Under the pieces are notes generated by a model, which was not told the origin of the DNA, made no database searches, and was given only the letters and a program-made list of their open reading frames with translations. Positions 33,272 through 41,546 of a stretch of DNA of 64,000 nt are shown here, piece after piece. The DNA comes from Streptomyces agglomeratus (GTDB taxonomy: Bacteria; Actinomycetota; Actinomycetes; Streptomycetales; Streptomycetaceae): positions 868,001 through 932,000 of the forward strand of contig NZ_MEHJ01000001.1 of NCBI RefSeq assembly GCF_001746415.1. The letters run 5' to 3'. Both the position numbers and the translations under genes were made by a program. Within the stretch, counting starts at the first letter, position 1, and every line of letters begins with the position of its first letter.

Positions 33272-34030
33272 ATGGCGAGCACAGAGCGATGGAGACAGAT
33301 CACCGATGCCGTGCGCGAGGCCGGCCGCATGGGGGTGGCGGAGCTGGCCGCACTGACCGGTGCTTCGGAGATGACGATCCGGCGCGATCTGGAGGTCCTG
33401 GCCGAGCAGGGCGTTCTCGAACGCTTCCGCGGCGGGGCGAGGAGCCTGCTGCTGTACGGCGACGAACCCCCGTTCGCGGTGCGCGAGCGGGAAGGGCTGG
33501 AGACCAAGCAGCGCATCGCCGCCGAGGTCGCCGCGTTGATCGCGGACGGCGAGTCCGTCGTGCTCGACAGCGGCACCACCTGCCTGGAAGTGGCCCGCGC
33601 CCTCGAACACCGGCGCCTGACCGTGATGCCGCTGTCCCTCCACGCGGTGAACGCACTGACCGCGGCACCCGGGTTGACGCTGCTGGTGCCCGGCGGGCGA
33701 CCGCGACCGGGTGAGCTGACCCTGACCGGCCCGCTGACCACGGCGTCACTGGCCGCCCTGCGCTTCGACACGGCGGTGATCGGCTGCTGCGGACTCACGC
33801 CCGCGGACGGCCTGACGGCGTACGACCTGGACGACGCCGCCGTCAAGCGCGCCGCGATCGCCTCGGCCCGCCGCGTGATCGCGGTCGCCGAATCCGCGAA
33901 ACTCTCCCGGACCGCGCTCGCCTTCGTGGCGCCCGCCTCCGCCTTCCACGTCGTCGTCACCGACCAGGCGGCCCCCGAGGACGCGACAGGCGCCCTGGCC
34001 GCGGCGGGCGTGACCGTACGCAAGGTCTGA
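33272..34030 (+). CDS. DeoR/GlpR-family transcriptional regulator
   Basis: A 252-residue protein. N-terminal winged HTH: RWRQITDAVREAGRMGVAEL, AALTGASEMTIRRDLEVLAE, GVLERFRGGA, typical of DeoR. The C-terminal sugar-phosphate-isomerase-like (DeoRC) domain carries ESVVLDSGTTCLEVARAL, LTVMPLSLHAVNAL, FDTAVIGCCGLTPADGLTAY, DDAAVKRAAIASARRVIAVA. These repressors respond to phosphorylated sugars. The start is uncertain: GGAGG lies only one base before the chosen ATG. The divergent MFS transporter is its probable target. Confidence 0.9.
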   Translation: MASTERWRQITDAVREAGRMGVAELAALTGASEMTIRRDLEVLAEQGVLERFRGGARSLLLYGDEPPFAVREREGLETKQRIAAEVAALIADGESVVLDSGTTCLEVARALEHRRLTVMPLSLHAVNALTAAPGLTLLVPGGRPRPGELTLTGPLTTASLAALRFDTAVIGCCGLTPADGLTAYDLDDAAVKRAAIASARRVIAVAESAKLSRTALAFVAPASAFHVVVTDQAAPEDATGALAAAGVTVRKV

Positions 34031-34061
34031 AGCCGCGACCGGCCTTCCCGCGACCGCCGCC

Positions 34062-34095
34062 GGCCCGTCCCTGAGCATCGTCGGCAGGACGGGCC
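34062..34095 (+). terminator. Hairpin terminator after the DeoR gene
   Basis: GGCCCGTCC (34062-34070) pairs perfectly with GGACGGGCC (34087-34095) around a 16-base loop, 32 bases after the stop codon and before the next gene. Confidence 0.6.
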
Positions 34096-34147
34096 TAACG
34101 TGGAAGAACGGTGGCAAGCTCCTCTCCTTGGGAAGGAACGACCGGCT

Positions 34148-34585
34148 ATGACCGATACCGGACACCAGAACCTCAGTGGGAAGACCGGAGGCGACCCCGC
34201 CGACCGGGGACGGACCACCATCGCCGACAGTGCGGTCGAGAAGATCGTCGGCATGGCGGCACGCGATGTCGACGGGGTCCACGCGATGGGCAGCGGAATG
34301 TCACGGGCCATCGGAGCGGCGCGGGATCGCGTGCCCGGTACGGCCAAGTCCGTTTCCCGGGGCGTCAAGGTCGAAGTGGGCGAGAAGCAGACGGCGGTCG
34401 ACCTGGAGATCGTCGTCGACTACGGCGTCTCGATCACCAATGTCGCGGGCAACGTGCGGGAGAGCGTCATCTCCGCCGTCGAGTGGATGACGGGCCTGGA
34501 AGTCGTCGAGGTCAACATCGCCGTCAGCGACGTGCAGCTCCCGGACGAGGAGGAAGAAGAGCAGGAAGAGCCACGGCTCCGGTAG
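34148..34585 (+). CDS. Asp23/Gls24-family envelope stress protein
   Basis: A 145-residue protein with the Asp23 core: TTIADSAVEKIVGMAARDVD, GVHAMG, VKVEVGEKQTAVDLEIVVDY, GVSITNVAGNVRESVISAVE, WMTGLEVVEVNIAVSDV. A polar N-terminal leader and a glutamate-rich tail (EEEEEQEEP) flank it. Asp23-family proteins are abundant, membrane-peripheral and linked to alkaline and cell-envelope stress; streptomycetes encode several. It is preceded by AAGGAA and followed after 50 bases by the molybdoenzyme gene in the same direction, so the two could be cotranscribed. Confidence 0.9.
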   Translation: MTDTGHQNLSGKTGGDPADRGRTTIADSAVEKIVGMAARDVDGVHAMGSGMSRAIGAARDRVPGTAKSVSRGVKVEVGEKQTAVDLEIVVDYGVSITNVAGNVRESVISAVEWMTGLEVVEVNIAVSDVQLPDEEEEEQEEPRLR

Positions 34586-34635
34586 CCGGACGACGGCGGT
34601 GACGGACCAATCCCCCACGCCGACGGCTGCGAATA

Positions 34636-36216
34636 GTGGGCGTGAGGATCTCCCGTACGCACCTGACCCGCGGCGGGCTCGCCGCACTCAGCGGCCTGCT
34701 CGCCGGCTGCGCCGCCCTTGCCGTGGCCGAGCTCGTCTCAACGGCCGTCCGTCCGGAGGCCGGGCCCGTCACCGCGGTCGGCGGGGCGGCCATCGACCGC
34801 ACACCGGCGCCCGTGAAGGACTGGGCGATCCGGAGTTTCGGTGAGAGCGACAAGCTCGTCCTGCAACTGGGCATCCTGGCGACCCTCTGCGTCCTGGCAC
34901 TCGCCCTGGGCGCGGTGGCGCTGCGCCATCGGCGTACCGGTGCGGCCGGTGTGCTGCTCCTCGGTGCGGTCGGCGCCGCGGCGGCGACCGGCCGCCCCGA
35001 CTCGACCGGCCTCGCGGACGGACTGCCGTCCCTGGCCGGCGGGGTGGCGGGCGCCGCCGCGCTGTACGTACTGATCGGCAGGCTGACCCGGCCACGCCGT
35101 ACGGCCGCGCGGGACGACGAAGGCGGCTGGGACCGGCGGGGGTTCCTGATCGCGGCGACCGCCGCGGCCGCCGCCTCGGGCGGTGCGGGAATGCTGGGCC
35201 GTACGGTGAACAGCCGGCGCGGCCAAGGCGCCGTCGCCTCGCGCGCCGGAGTACTGCTGCCCCGGCCCGCTTCGCCCGCCGCCCCCGTGCCGCCGGGCGC
35301 CCGGCTGCGGGTTCCTGGCATCAGTTCCTTCACCACGCCCAGCAGCACGTTCTACCGCGTGGACACCGCCCTGGTGGTGCCCCGGGTGAACGCCGGCACC
35401 TGGCGGTTGCGCATCCACGGCAAGGGTGTCCGGCGTCCGGTGACCGTCACCTTCCAGGACCTGCTGGAACGCGAGTTGACCGAGCGCGACATCACCCTGA
35501 CGTGTGTGTCCAACGAGGTCGGTGGCCCGTACGTGGGCAACGCGCGGTGGATCGGCGTACGACTGGCGGACCTGCTGCGCGAGGCGGGCGTGAAGCCGCC
35601 CTCACGGGGCGGCCCGGCCGATCAGCTGGTGGCCCGCTCGGTGGACGGCATGACGCTCGGCACGCCGGTGGAGGACGTCATGGACGGCCGCGACGCGATG
35701 CTCGCGGTCGGCATGAACGGCGAACCGCTCCCCTTCGTGCACGGATTTCCCGTCCGGATGATCGTCCCCGGACTGTACGGATACGTCTCGGCCTGCAAGT
35801 GGATCGAGGACATCGAACTCACCACGTTCGACGACTACGACCCGTACTGGGTGAAGCGCGAGTGGGCCCGCGAGGCTCCGGTCAAGACCCAGTCCCGCAT
35901 CGACACCCCCAAGCCCTTCGCCCGCCCCACGGCCGGCACCGTCATGGTCGCCGGCGTCGCCTGGGCCCAGCGCCGCGGTGTCGAGCGCGTCGAGGTGCGT
36001 GTGGACGACGGTCCCTGGCAGCCCGCGGACCTCGCCGCGCAGGCCACCGTCGACACCTGGCGCCAGTGGTCCTTCCCCTGGAAGGCCACCCCCGGCGGCC
36101 ACACCCTCACCGTGCGCGCCACCGACCGCACCGGCGCCGTACAGACCGAGAAGCGGACACGCACCATCCCCGACGGCGCCGACGGGTGGCACTCGGTCGT
36201 CGTCACCGTCGACTGA
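34636..36216 (+). CDS. Membrane-anchored sulfite-oxidase-type molybdopterin oxidoreductase
   Basis: A 526-residue protein. Residues ~1-150 form about four transmembrane helices; a fifth hydrophobic segment follows the RRGFLIAATAAAAASGGAG twin-arginine-like motif (~167-185). The periplasmic part (~200-526) is a sulfite-oxidase-fold molybdopterin domain: TWRLRIHGKGVRRPVTVTFQ, DITLTCVSNEVGGPYVGNAR (Cys ligand to Mo), GFPVRMIVPGLYGYVSACKW, and a C-terminal dimerisation domain (VMVAGVAWAQRRGVERVEVR). It lacks haem and FAD domains. It may reduce or oxidise sulfoxides, sulfite or similar, with electrons through the membrane part. Start GTG 34636 or 34642. Confidence 0.88.
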   Translation: MGVRISRTHLTRGGLAALSGLLAGCAALAVAELVSTAVRPEAGPVTAVGGAAIDRTPAPVKDWAIRSFGESDKLVLQLGILATLCVLALALGAVALRHRRTGAAGVLLLGAVGAAAATGRPDSTGLADGLPSLAGGVAGAAALYVLIGRLTRPRRTAARDDEGGWDRRGFLIAATAAAAASGGAGMLGRTVNSRRGQGAVASRAGVLLPRPASPAAPVPPGARLRVPGISSFTTPSSTFYRVDTALVVPRVNAGTWRLRIHGKGVRRPVTVTFQDLLERELTERDITLTCVSNEVGGPYVGNARWIGVRLADLLREAGVKPPSRGGPADQLVARSVDGMTLGTPVEDVMDGRDAMLAVGMNGEPLPFVHGFPVRMIVPGLYGYVSACKWIEDIELTTFDDYDPYWVKREWAREAPVKTQSRIDTPKPFARPTAGTVMVAGVAWAQRRGVERVEVRVDDGPWQPADLAAQATVDTWRQWSFPWKATPGGHTLTVRATDRTGAVQTEKRTRTIPDGADGWHSVVVTVD

Positions 36217-36279
36217 CCGGTCCGTGTCTCCGGCGGGGCCGCCGCCGTGCTCAGGCACAAACACGGCCCGAACGCGGCG

Positions 36280-36315
36280 CGCCCCCACACCGGCGAAGGG
36301 GCCGGTGTGGGGGCG
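36280..36315. terminator. Strong hairpin between convergent genes
   Basis: A perfect 15-bp stem (CGCCCCCACACCGGC with its complement) and a 6-base loop lie between the convergent molybdoenzyme and lipoprotein genes. It acts in both directions. Confidence 0.88.
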
Positions 36316-36332
36316 TTGCGGTGCGGCAGTGG

Positions 36333-37085
36333 TCAGCCGAGCTTGGCCACCTGAGCGTCGATGACGGCCTTCGGCTGCTCCGCCTTGCCCGTCAGGCTCT
36401 GGGCGTAGAAGGACGCGAGCGTGCCGCCCTTCTGCACCGCGACCAGGTGGGCCGTGCCGGTCATGCCCTCCAGGTCGGCGGTCAGGGTGAAGGCGACCGC
36501 CTCGTCACCGGCCGTGTAGGTGGCGGGGGCGACCTTGGTGTACTTCGTCTTGTCCTTGCCCACGATCACGCTGAAGCCGTCGGCGCACGCCTCACCGGCG
36601 GCGCGCAGCCCGGCGAGTGCCTCCGTGGCGCCCTTGCCGTCGTACGAACCGAGCGTGTCGCTCGTGATCGTCCCGCCCAGGGCGCCCAGACCGGCCTTCA
36701 TCTTCTCCTCGGGCGAGGCGTCCTTCGCGGGCTTCGGCGGCACGGCCATCACCTTGCGCATCGACGTCGCGGCAGGCCGGCCCAGGGGCCGGAGCGCCAT
36801 GGCGTCGACGAGCGGCTTGCACTCGGCCTTGTCGGTGGTGACGACCTTCGCCGCCGCGATGTCCGCCTTGGACGCGTTCACGATCTTGTGGTCCTTCAGG
36901 TCGCTCTCGGCCAGGACGAGCTTGTCCAGGTCGGTCTGCGAGACGGCCTTGGTGGCGGCGGCGTCGCCCTTGCCGCCCTTGGCGTCGTCGGTCTTGGTCT
37001 CTCCGGACCCGCAGGCGCCGGTGAGCAGGGCCAGCGAGAGCGCGGAGGCGGCGACGGCTGTACGGCGGACGGTGGTGCGGCGCAT
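36333..37085 (-). CDS. Putative lipoprotein (250 aa)
   Basis: The N-terminus MRRTTVRRTAVAASALSLAL is followed by a lipobox LTGAC (Cys25), so the mature protein is lipid-anchored on the outer face of the membrane. The body has two similar-length alpha/beta parts with phrases such as LDKLVLAESDLKDHKIV and EAVAFTLTADLEGMTGTAHL that recall PknH-sensor-like or uncharacterised streptomycete lipoproteins; one cysteine pair is possible (AECKP, EACADG). No enzyme motif is visible. Monocistronic; the ~230 bases upstream are without a gene. Confidence 0.82.
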   Translation of the reverse strand: MRRTTVRRTAVAASALSLALLTGACGSGETKTDDAKGGKGDAAATKAVSQTDLDKLVLAESDLKDHKIVNASKADIAAAKVVTTDKAECKPLVDAMALRPLGRPAATSMRKVMAVPPKPAKDASPEEKMKAGLGALGGTITSDTLGSYDGKGATEALAGLRAAGEACADGFSVIVGKDKTKYTKVAPATYTAGDEAVAFTLTADLEGMTGTAHLVAVQKGGTLASFYAQSLTGKAEQPKAVIDAQVAKLG

Positions 37086-37316
37086 GAACAGTATTCCTCT
37101 GGATCGGTGAACAACGGTCCCCCCGCGCGAAGTTCACACATCCGGTGACACGCGGTGCTTGTTGTGATCACTGAATCTACTGGCCGCGCCCACCGGATGA
37201 TCAACGGATCGGCCCGGCCCCGGTGATCGTGACGACCACGAAATCCCAGAGGCATCCAATCGAGACCCGTTCCCGTACAACCCTCACGCGACGGACCGAA
37301 GCCGCCGCCCGAGCCG

Positions 37317-37604
37317 TCATTCCATGGCGGGAAGCACGCCGGTGACCGGCGCGACCAGGCCGGTGAACTGCTGGAGCTCGCTGAGCTTGTCCAGCTGGCT
37401 GAGCCCGTTGAGCTGACCGGTCACGGACGGGACCTCGGCCCGGCGCTCGGCCGGTACGGCGCTCGCGCCGATGTTGTCGAGCGCGTCGGGCACGGACACC
37501 AGGTACCGGCCGGAAGTGTCGGCAGCGCCGGCGGCGGGAGCGGCGAGGGCGGAGAAACCGGCGGCGAGGGCCGCGGCGGCGAGGACACTCTTTGTCTTGA
37601 TCAT
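37317..37604 (-). CDS. Small secreted protein (95 aa)
   Basis: Sec signal peptide (MIKTKSVLAAAALAAGFSAL, cleavage near AGA-A at ~28). The mature ~67 residues (RYLVSVPDALDNIGASAVPA, then LNGLSQLDKLSELQQFTGLV) resemble small streptomycete secreted proteins of unknown role. There are no cysteines, lipobox or sorting signal. It lies between a lipoprotein and a sortase, all leftward, but long gaps argue against one operon. Confidence 0.8.
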   Translation of the reverse strand: MIKTKSVLAAAALAAGFSALAAPAAGAADTSGRYLVSVPDALDNIGASAVPAERRAEVPSVTGQLNGLSQLDKLSELQQFTGLVAPVTGVLPAME

Positions 37605-37730
37605 GACCTGAGCAACGGCCGGGACCGCCCCACGGTCACGGCTGCCGGCAGCCGATCACCCGCAAGCCACACGAGCCACGCCGGTGTTCGACCGGTGCTG
37701 AACGGCGCTCGCTCGCGCTCGTCGGCCGGC

Positions 37731-38474
37731 TCAGCCGCCGGCCACCGTCCGGGTCGAGACCAGTACGCCGATCTTGTCGATGCGGTGCTCGGGGTTGCCC
37801 TTGTCGTCGCGCCAGAAGTTCCCGGCCGCGTCGTCCTCGGGTGTCGCGCAGGTGGAGATCGTGATCATCGGTTTGGTGGGCCGCTCACCCGGCGATCCCG
37901 GCACGGCGGCCCGCTGCTCGGCCAGTGACCGCTCCGAGCGGAACGACGTCGTCCTGGTCCCGGTGATCTCGTACTCGTACACCTTGCCCTCCGACGTGAC
38001 GAACACGGAGCCGCCCTTCTGCACTGACGGGAGCTCGCGCAGCGGTCCGCCGGCGGAGAGGCGGTGTGCCGTGACGAGGTAGTTCCCGACCTCGCCCGGT
38101 CCGACCCCGCCGCCCTTGCCGTACGGACTGGCGGCCACACCGCGGTCCTGGATTTTCGTACCGGCCCAGTCGTCGGTTGTTCCCTCGTACGGGACGACGC
38201 GCAGGTTCTGGACGCCGATCGACGGGATGGCCATCGTGGCGCTCTCCTGCCGCGTGCCGCTCTTGCTCACGGCGGGCTCGGCGGCGGACGAGGAGGGCGC
38301 GGGACCGGCGATCGTCGCCGTGCCCGCCGGGGCGGTGTCCGGCGTCAGCGAGACCGAGACCGGAGCGGGCGCGGGCGCGCCGGCCGCGCCGTCACTGCCG
38401 GCGGTGGCGCAGCCCACGAGCGCGGCGACGCACGCGCCCGCGAGGGCGGCGGGAACAGGACGGGGAGTGAACAT
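37731..38474 (-). CDS. Class E/F sortase with lipoprotein-type leader
   Basis: About 247 residues. A lipobox-like LVGCATAG (Cys22) follows a hydrophobic stretch, then a Pro/Ala/Ser-rich spacer (~25-78) and a sortase domain (~80-245): AIPSIGVQNLRVVPYEG, YLVTAHRLSAGGPL (His137), MITISTCATPEDD (Cys209) and Arg231 in EHRIDKIGVLVS, the catalytic triad order of sortases. Sortases cleave LPXTG/LAXTG-type signals and join proteins to the wall. No substrate with such a motif is adjacent, so it is an orphan. A lipid anchor in place of a transmembrane anchor is the odd feature. The start is the second ATG of the frame. Confidence 0.87.
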   Translation of the reverse strand: MFTPRPVPAALAGACVAALVGCATAGSDGAAGAPAPAPVSVSLTPDTAPAGTATIAGPAPSSSAAEPAVSKSGTRQESATMAIPSIGVQNLRVVPYEGTTDDWAGTKIQDRGVAASPYGKGGGVGPGEVGNYLVTAHRLSAGGPLRELPSVQKGGSVFVTSEGKVYEYEITGTRTTSFRSERSLAEQRAAVPGSPGERPTKPMITISTCATPEDDAAGNFWRDDKGNPEHRIDKIGVLVSTRTVAGG

Positions 38475-38580
38475 GGCATTCCGGATCGCCGGGGATGTCT
38501 GCTTTCTCACCAGAACAACGCGGGCGGACGGGGTGTTCCCGCCCCGGACGGCAGTCGGCGCCGCTCCGTTCCAGCCGTCG

Positions 38581-38907
38581 TCAGTCGCGGGTGATCCACC
38601 GCAGGACCGTGCCGACCGTGGTGTCGTCGAGCCCGCTGAGGATGCCGATGGCCTCCAGGTCGCCCGGCCGCGGCGCGAGGCCGGCGGTGGTCAGGGCGGC
38701 GTGGAGGTCGAGGCGGCGCTTGTCGGTGGCGGCCAGGGCGTACGACGGCCGCTGCCCGCACGGGGCCGGCAGGACGTAGTCGTCGTCCTCGGCGACGGCC
38801 GCGACGGCGCCCTCGTGGTCGAGGTCTGGCAGGCCGTGGAAGCGGTACGGGTCGAGAGCCCATCGCGGCGTCCTCGGCGGGAGAGCGGAAAACGGTGTGC
38901 CGTTCAA
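38581..38907 (-). CDS. Hypothetical protein (108 aa), TTG start
   Basis: TTG at 38907 has GGAGG with 5-base spacing, better than the ATG further upstream. The protein reads LNGTPFSALPPRTPRWALDP... with a middle segment GAVAAVAEDDDYVLPAPCGQ and a C-terminal helical part (DLHAALTTAGLAPRPGDLEA, IGILSGLDDTTVGTVLRWI). The last ~50 residues resemble a small helical domain. Soluble, no signal. Function unknown. Confidence 0.68.
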   Translation of the reverse strand: MNGTPFSALPPRTPRWALDPYRFHGLPDLDHEGAVAAVAEDDDYVLPAPCGQRPSYALAATDKRRLDLHAALTTAGLAPRPGDLEAIGILSGLDDTTVGTVLRWITRD

Positions 38908-39049
38908 CGGAACCTCCGGGTTGTCGTCACTGCCCAACAGGAGGCCCCGGAGCCGATGCCCAGTTGCGCCCGGGGCAGCCAATCACCCGAACGTCCCCAA
39001 TGGCATCTCGTCACACCAGAGGTGACTCTCTGTCACTCCTCGGCGTACG

Positions 39050-39919
39050 TCAGTAGAGGATGGAGGCGAGGTACGCCCCGGCCGGCTCGCTGTAGAGCCC
39101 GATCGTCATCACGCTCATCAGCTGCTGCACCTTGAGACCGTTGTGCAGACACCACTGCAACAGCACGCTGTTGGAGGCGGGGACGAGGATGCCGGGGCCG
39201 CCGAAGCCGGGCGCCGCGGCGATGAGCGCCCTGATGTCCTCGGTCGACTCGCCGACGGCGTGCGCGAAGAAGGCCAGATCCGTGGCGTAACCCGTGATGC
39301 GCCCGCCGTGTTCGCTCACGCGGGCCGTGCCCGTCCTCAGCGCGTCGGTGAGTTCGCCGCCGCGGTCGGCCCCGTGCACCCGGCGGCAGACCTCGTTGCA
39401 GGCCGCGACATCCGCCTCCGTCGCGGGGCGCACCTCGTACCCCGGTACGGTCCCCCCGATCGGCGGTCCCTGCATGCAGGCCACGGTTTCGCGGAACTCG
39501 AACCCCATGCCGGCGTAGAGGGCGAACGACCGGGAGTGGTAGCCGCTTTGCAGCAGCCGGATGCCGGGCACCCGCCGCTCGGCGGCCCGCCGCATGACGT
39601 CCTCCATGAGCCGGCGCCCCACGCCGCCGTTCTGGACGGCCGGGTCGACGGTGATCGGCCCGACGCCGACGACGTCCGACCGTACGTCGAGGAAGTTGCT
39701 GCCGACGATCCGGCCGTCGAGCTCGGCGACGACGCTGTAGAAGCCGGGGTGTCCCAGCAACTGCTTGAACATCCCGTCGGCCGCCTCGACGCCCGGGATG
39801 TCGGAGGGAAAACCGTGCTGGAGGGCGATTCCGGAGAAAGCGTCGAAACAGATCCGGCCCGCTTCGGCGGCGTCCTCCGGCCTTCCGGGGCGCAGTACGA
39901 GATCCACGGGCCGCTCCAC
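39050..39919 (-). CDS. Two-domain GNAT acetyltransferase
   Basis: A 289-residue protein. The first half is a full GNAT domain (LRPGRPEDAAEAGRICFDAF, GSNFLDVRSDVVGVGPITVD, PAVQNGGVGRRLMEDVMRRA with the NGGVGRRL acetyl-CoA loop, then YAGMGFEFRE). The second half (~155-289: YEVRPATEADVAACNEVCRR..., GPGILVPASNSVLLQWCLHN, GLKVQQLMSVMTIGLY) is a GNAT-like C-terminal domain, as in the double-GNAT group. Amino substrate unknown. It stands alone. Confidence 0.88.
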   Translation of the reverse strand: MERPVDLVLRPGRPEDAAEAGRICFDAFSGIALQHGFPSDIPGVEAADGMFKQLLGHPGFYSVVAELDGRIVGSNFLDVRSDVVGVGPITVDPAVQNGGVGRRLMEDVMRRAAERRVPGIRLLQSGYHSRSFALYAGMGFEFRETVACMQGPPIGGTVPGYEVRPATEADVAACNEVCRRVHGADRGGELTDALRTGTARVSEHGGRITGYATDLAFFAHAVGESTEDIRALIAAAPGFGGPGILVPASNSVLLQWCLHNGLKVQQLMSVMTIGLYSEPAGAYLASILY

Positions 39920-40040
39920 CTCCGGTGCCGTCTTGCAGGTACCCGTACTCCCATCAAACGGGCGGACCCTGCCCGGGGCAACCGGTGGGACCCGTTACGG
40001 AAAGCTCCGCCGACGTCGCCCGTCCGAGGCCGGCGGCGAC

Positions 40041-40283
40041 CTAGGCCGGACGTACCTGGACCGCCGCCGCGGGGTCCTGGTGACCGCCGCTGGCGAGCAT
40101 CCGCACCTCGTCCCGGTCGCTGATCTCGGCCAGCACGATACCGGTGTCGTCCGCGTACACCGGGTGGCCGCCGGGCCCGCTGCGGTCCGTGCGGTGCACT
40201 TCGACCACATCGGCTGCCTCCGGAACGGCGGCCGGTGCGCCCGGGTGCACGAAGACCAGTTCATAGCGATCGGACTTGCCCAT
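40041..40283 (-). CDS. Small protein, DUF6296-like (80 aa)
   Basis: ATG behind GAGGCGAGGA. The sequence (MGKSDRYELVFVHPGAPAAV..., DVVEVHRTDRSGPGGHPVYA, DDTGIVLAEISDRDEVRMLA, SGGHQ) is a compact beta-rich domain typical of the small streptomycete family I know as DUF6296. No signal or membrane part. Members occur in multiple copies per genome without known function. Confidence 0.74.
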   Translation of the reverse strand: MGKSDRYELVFVHPGAPAAVPEAADVVEVHRTDRSGPGGHPVYADDTGIVLAEISDRDEVRMLASGGHQDPAAAVQVRPA

Positions 40284-40385
40284 TGTCCTCGCCTCCTCGA
40301 TGAGAAGCGGCTGACCGCGCCCTGCGTCCATCATCGCGCACCTCGGAGCCGGGAGCCGTGCGGGCACTGCCGCCGGTGCTCGCGC

Positions 40386-40520
40386 TCAGACGTGCAGCTC
40401 CGGCGGGAAGCCGGTCCGGCGCAGCTCCGCCGGCAGGTGCCGCATGTCGTTGTGGCAGACGACGGACGACGGCCTGCCGGGTGCGTACCGGATGACCGTG
40501 AGAGCGGCGGCGCCGTTCAC
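40386..40520 (-). CDS. Possible 44-aa small protein
   Basis: A GTG-initiated frame (VNGAAALTVIRYAPGRPSSVV...ELRRTGFPPELHV) lies in the divergent spacer next to the sirtuin gene. CGGAG lies ~12 bases upstream. Codon use is coding-like and the end of the frame reads well, but the length is marginal and no family is known. Could be non-coding. Confidence 0.32.
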   Translation of the reverse strand: MNGAAALTVIRYAPGRPSSVVCHNDMRHLPAELRRTGFPPELHV

Positions 40521-40583
40521 CCTCCACGCGCTCCGCCGCAATTGCGTCGACGCCGCCGTGGCCTTCGGTCTACGCTCGCTCGT

Positions 40584-41327
40584 ATGAGCGACAACGGCAC
40601 GGCTCGGCGGCCGCTGGTCGCCGTACTCAGCGGAGCTGGTGTCTCGACGGACTCCGGCATCCCCGACTACCGCGGGCCGAACGGGCTGTGGCGGCGTGAT
40701 CCGGAGGCCGAGAAGCTCGTCACGTACGAGTTCTACATGTCCGATCCCGACATCCGGCGCCGGGCCTGGCGCATGCGCCGCGACAGTCCCGCGCGGCATG
40801 CCCGGCCGAACGACGCCCATAGGGCGATCGCCGAACTGGAGCGCTCGGGGGTACCGGTCCGGGTCCTGACCCAGAACGTGGACGGGCTGCACCAGATGGC
40901 CGGACTGCCCGGCCGCAAGGTGCTCGAACTGCACGGGAGCGCACGGTCGACCGTGTGCACCGGCTGTCACGCCCGCTCGCCGATGGAGGAGGCTCTGGCG
41001 CGGGTGGAGGCGGGCGAGGTGGACCCGCCGTGCCTGGTGTGCGGGGGCGTCCTCAAATCGGCCACGGTCATGTTCGGGCAGCGGCTCGATCCCGTGGTGA
41101 TGGGCGAGGCTCTGGCGATCGCCAAGGCGAGCGACGTCTTCGTGGCTGTCGGCACCAGCCTCAAGGTGCAGCCGGCCGCCTCACTCGCGGGGATCGCGGC
41201 GGAGCACGGCGCACGGCTCATCGTCGTCAACGCCGAGCCGACGCCTTACGACGAGCTCGCCGACGAGGTCGTACGCGAGCCGATCGGGACGGCGCTGCCC
41301 GCCCTGCTGAAGAGCCTGGCGGCCTGA
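40584..41327 (+). CDS. Sir2-family NAD-dependent protein deacylase
   Basis: A 247-residue sirtuin. NAD-binding motifs GAGVSTDSGIPDYRG (17-31) and TQNVDGLHQ (96-104), catalytic His117 in LELHGS, zinc ligands Cys125/Cys128 and Cys150/Cys153, and VGTSLKVQPAASL plus VVNAEPTPYD for ribose binding. It removes acetyl or other acyl groups from lysines, consuming NAD and giving O-acyl-ADP-ribose and nicotinamide. The Tyr/Arg pair marking class III desuccinylases is not seen at the usual place (QxxR absent), so deacetylation is more likely. ATG at 40584. Confidence 0.94.
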   Translation: MSDNGTARRPLVAVLSGAGVSTDSGIPDYRGPNGLWRRDPEAEKLVTYEFYMSDPDIRRRAWRMRRDSPARHARPNDAHRAIAELERSGVPVRVLTQNVDGLHQMAGLPGRKVLELHGSARSTVCTGCHARSPMEEALARVEAGEVDPPCLVCGGVLKSATVMFGQRLDPVVMGEALAIAKASDVFVAVGTSLKVQPAASLAGIAAEHGARLIVVNAEPTPYDELADEVVREPIGTALPALLKSLAA

Positions 41328-41384
41328 GGGCGTCGCCCGGTGTGCCGGCGCGGCGGACGCCACACGGGCACGACGGGTCTTCGG

Positions 41385-41546
41385 CTACCAGCGCATCGCC
41401 GTGGCGCGTACCGAGCTGAAGTCCATGGCCTGCTCCACCTCCCGCAGGGTCTCCTCCGCGGCCTGGCGTACTTCGGCGGGTACGTCGCCGCGCTCTTCCA
41501 CGAGACCTGCATAGATCGGTGCCTCGGCACGGTTTGCGGAACTCAC
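41385..41546 (-). CDS. Small acidic helical protein (53 aa)
   Basis: A frame too short for ordinary ORF cut-offs. GTG AGT TCC GCA AAC... gives VSSANRAEAPIYAGLVEERG, then DVPAEVRQAAEETLREVEQA, MDFSSVRATAMRW. It is a plausible soluble helical protein with good codon bias, and AAGGG lies upstream, though at long distance. I recall similar 50-60-residue proteins in streptomycetes with the phrase 'YAGLVEERGDVPAEVR', but no function. It converges on the sirtuin gene. Confidence 0.6.
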   Translation of the reverse strand: MSSANRAEAPIYAGLVEERGDVPAEVRQAAEETLREVEQAMDFSSVRATAMRW

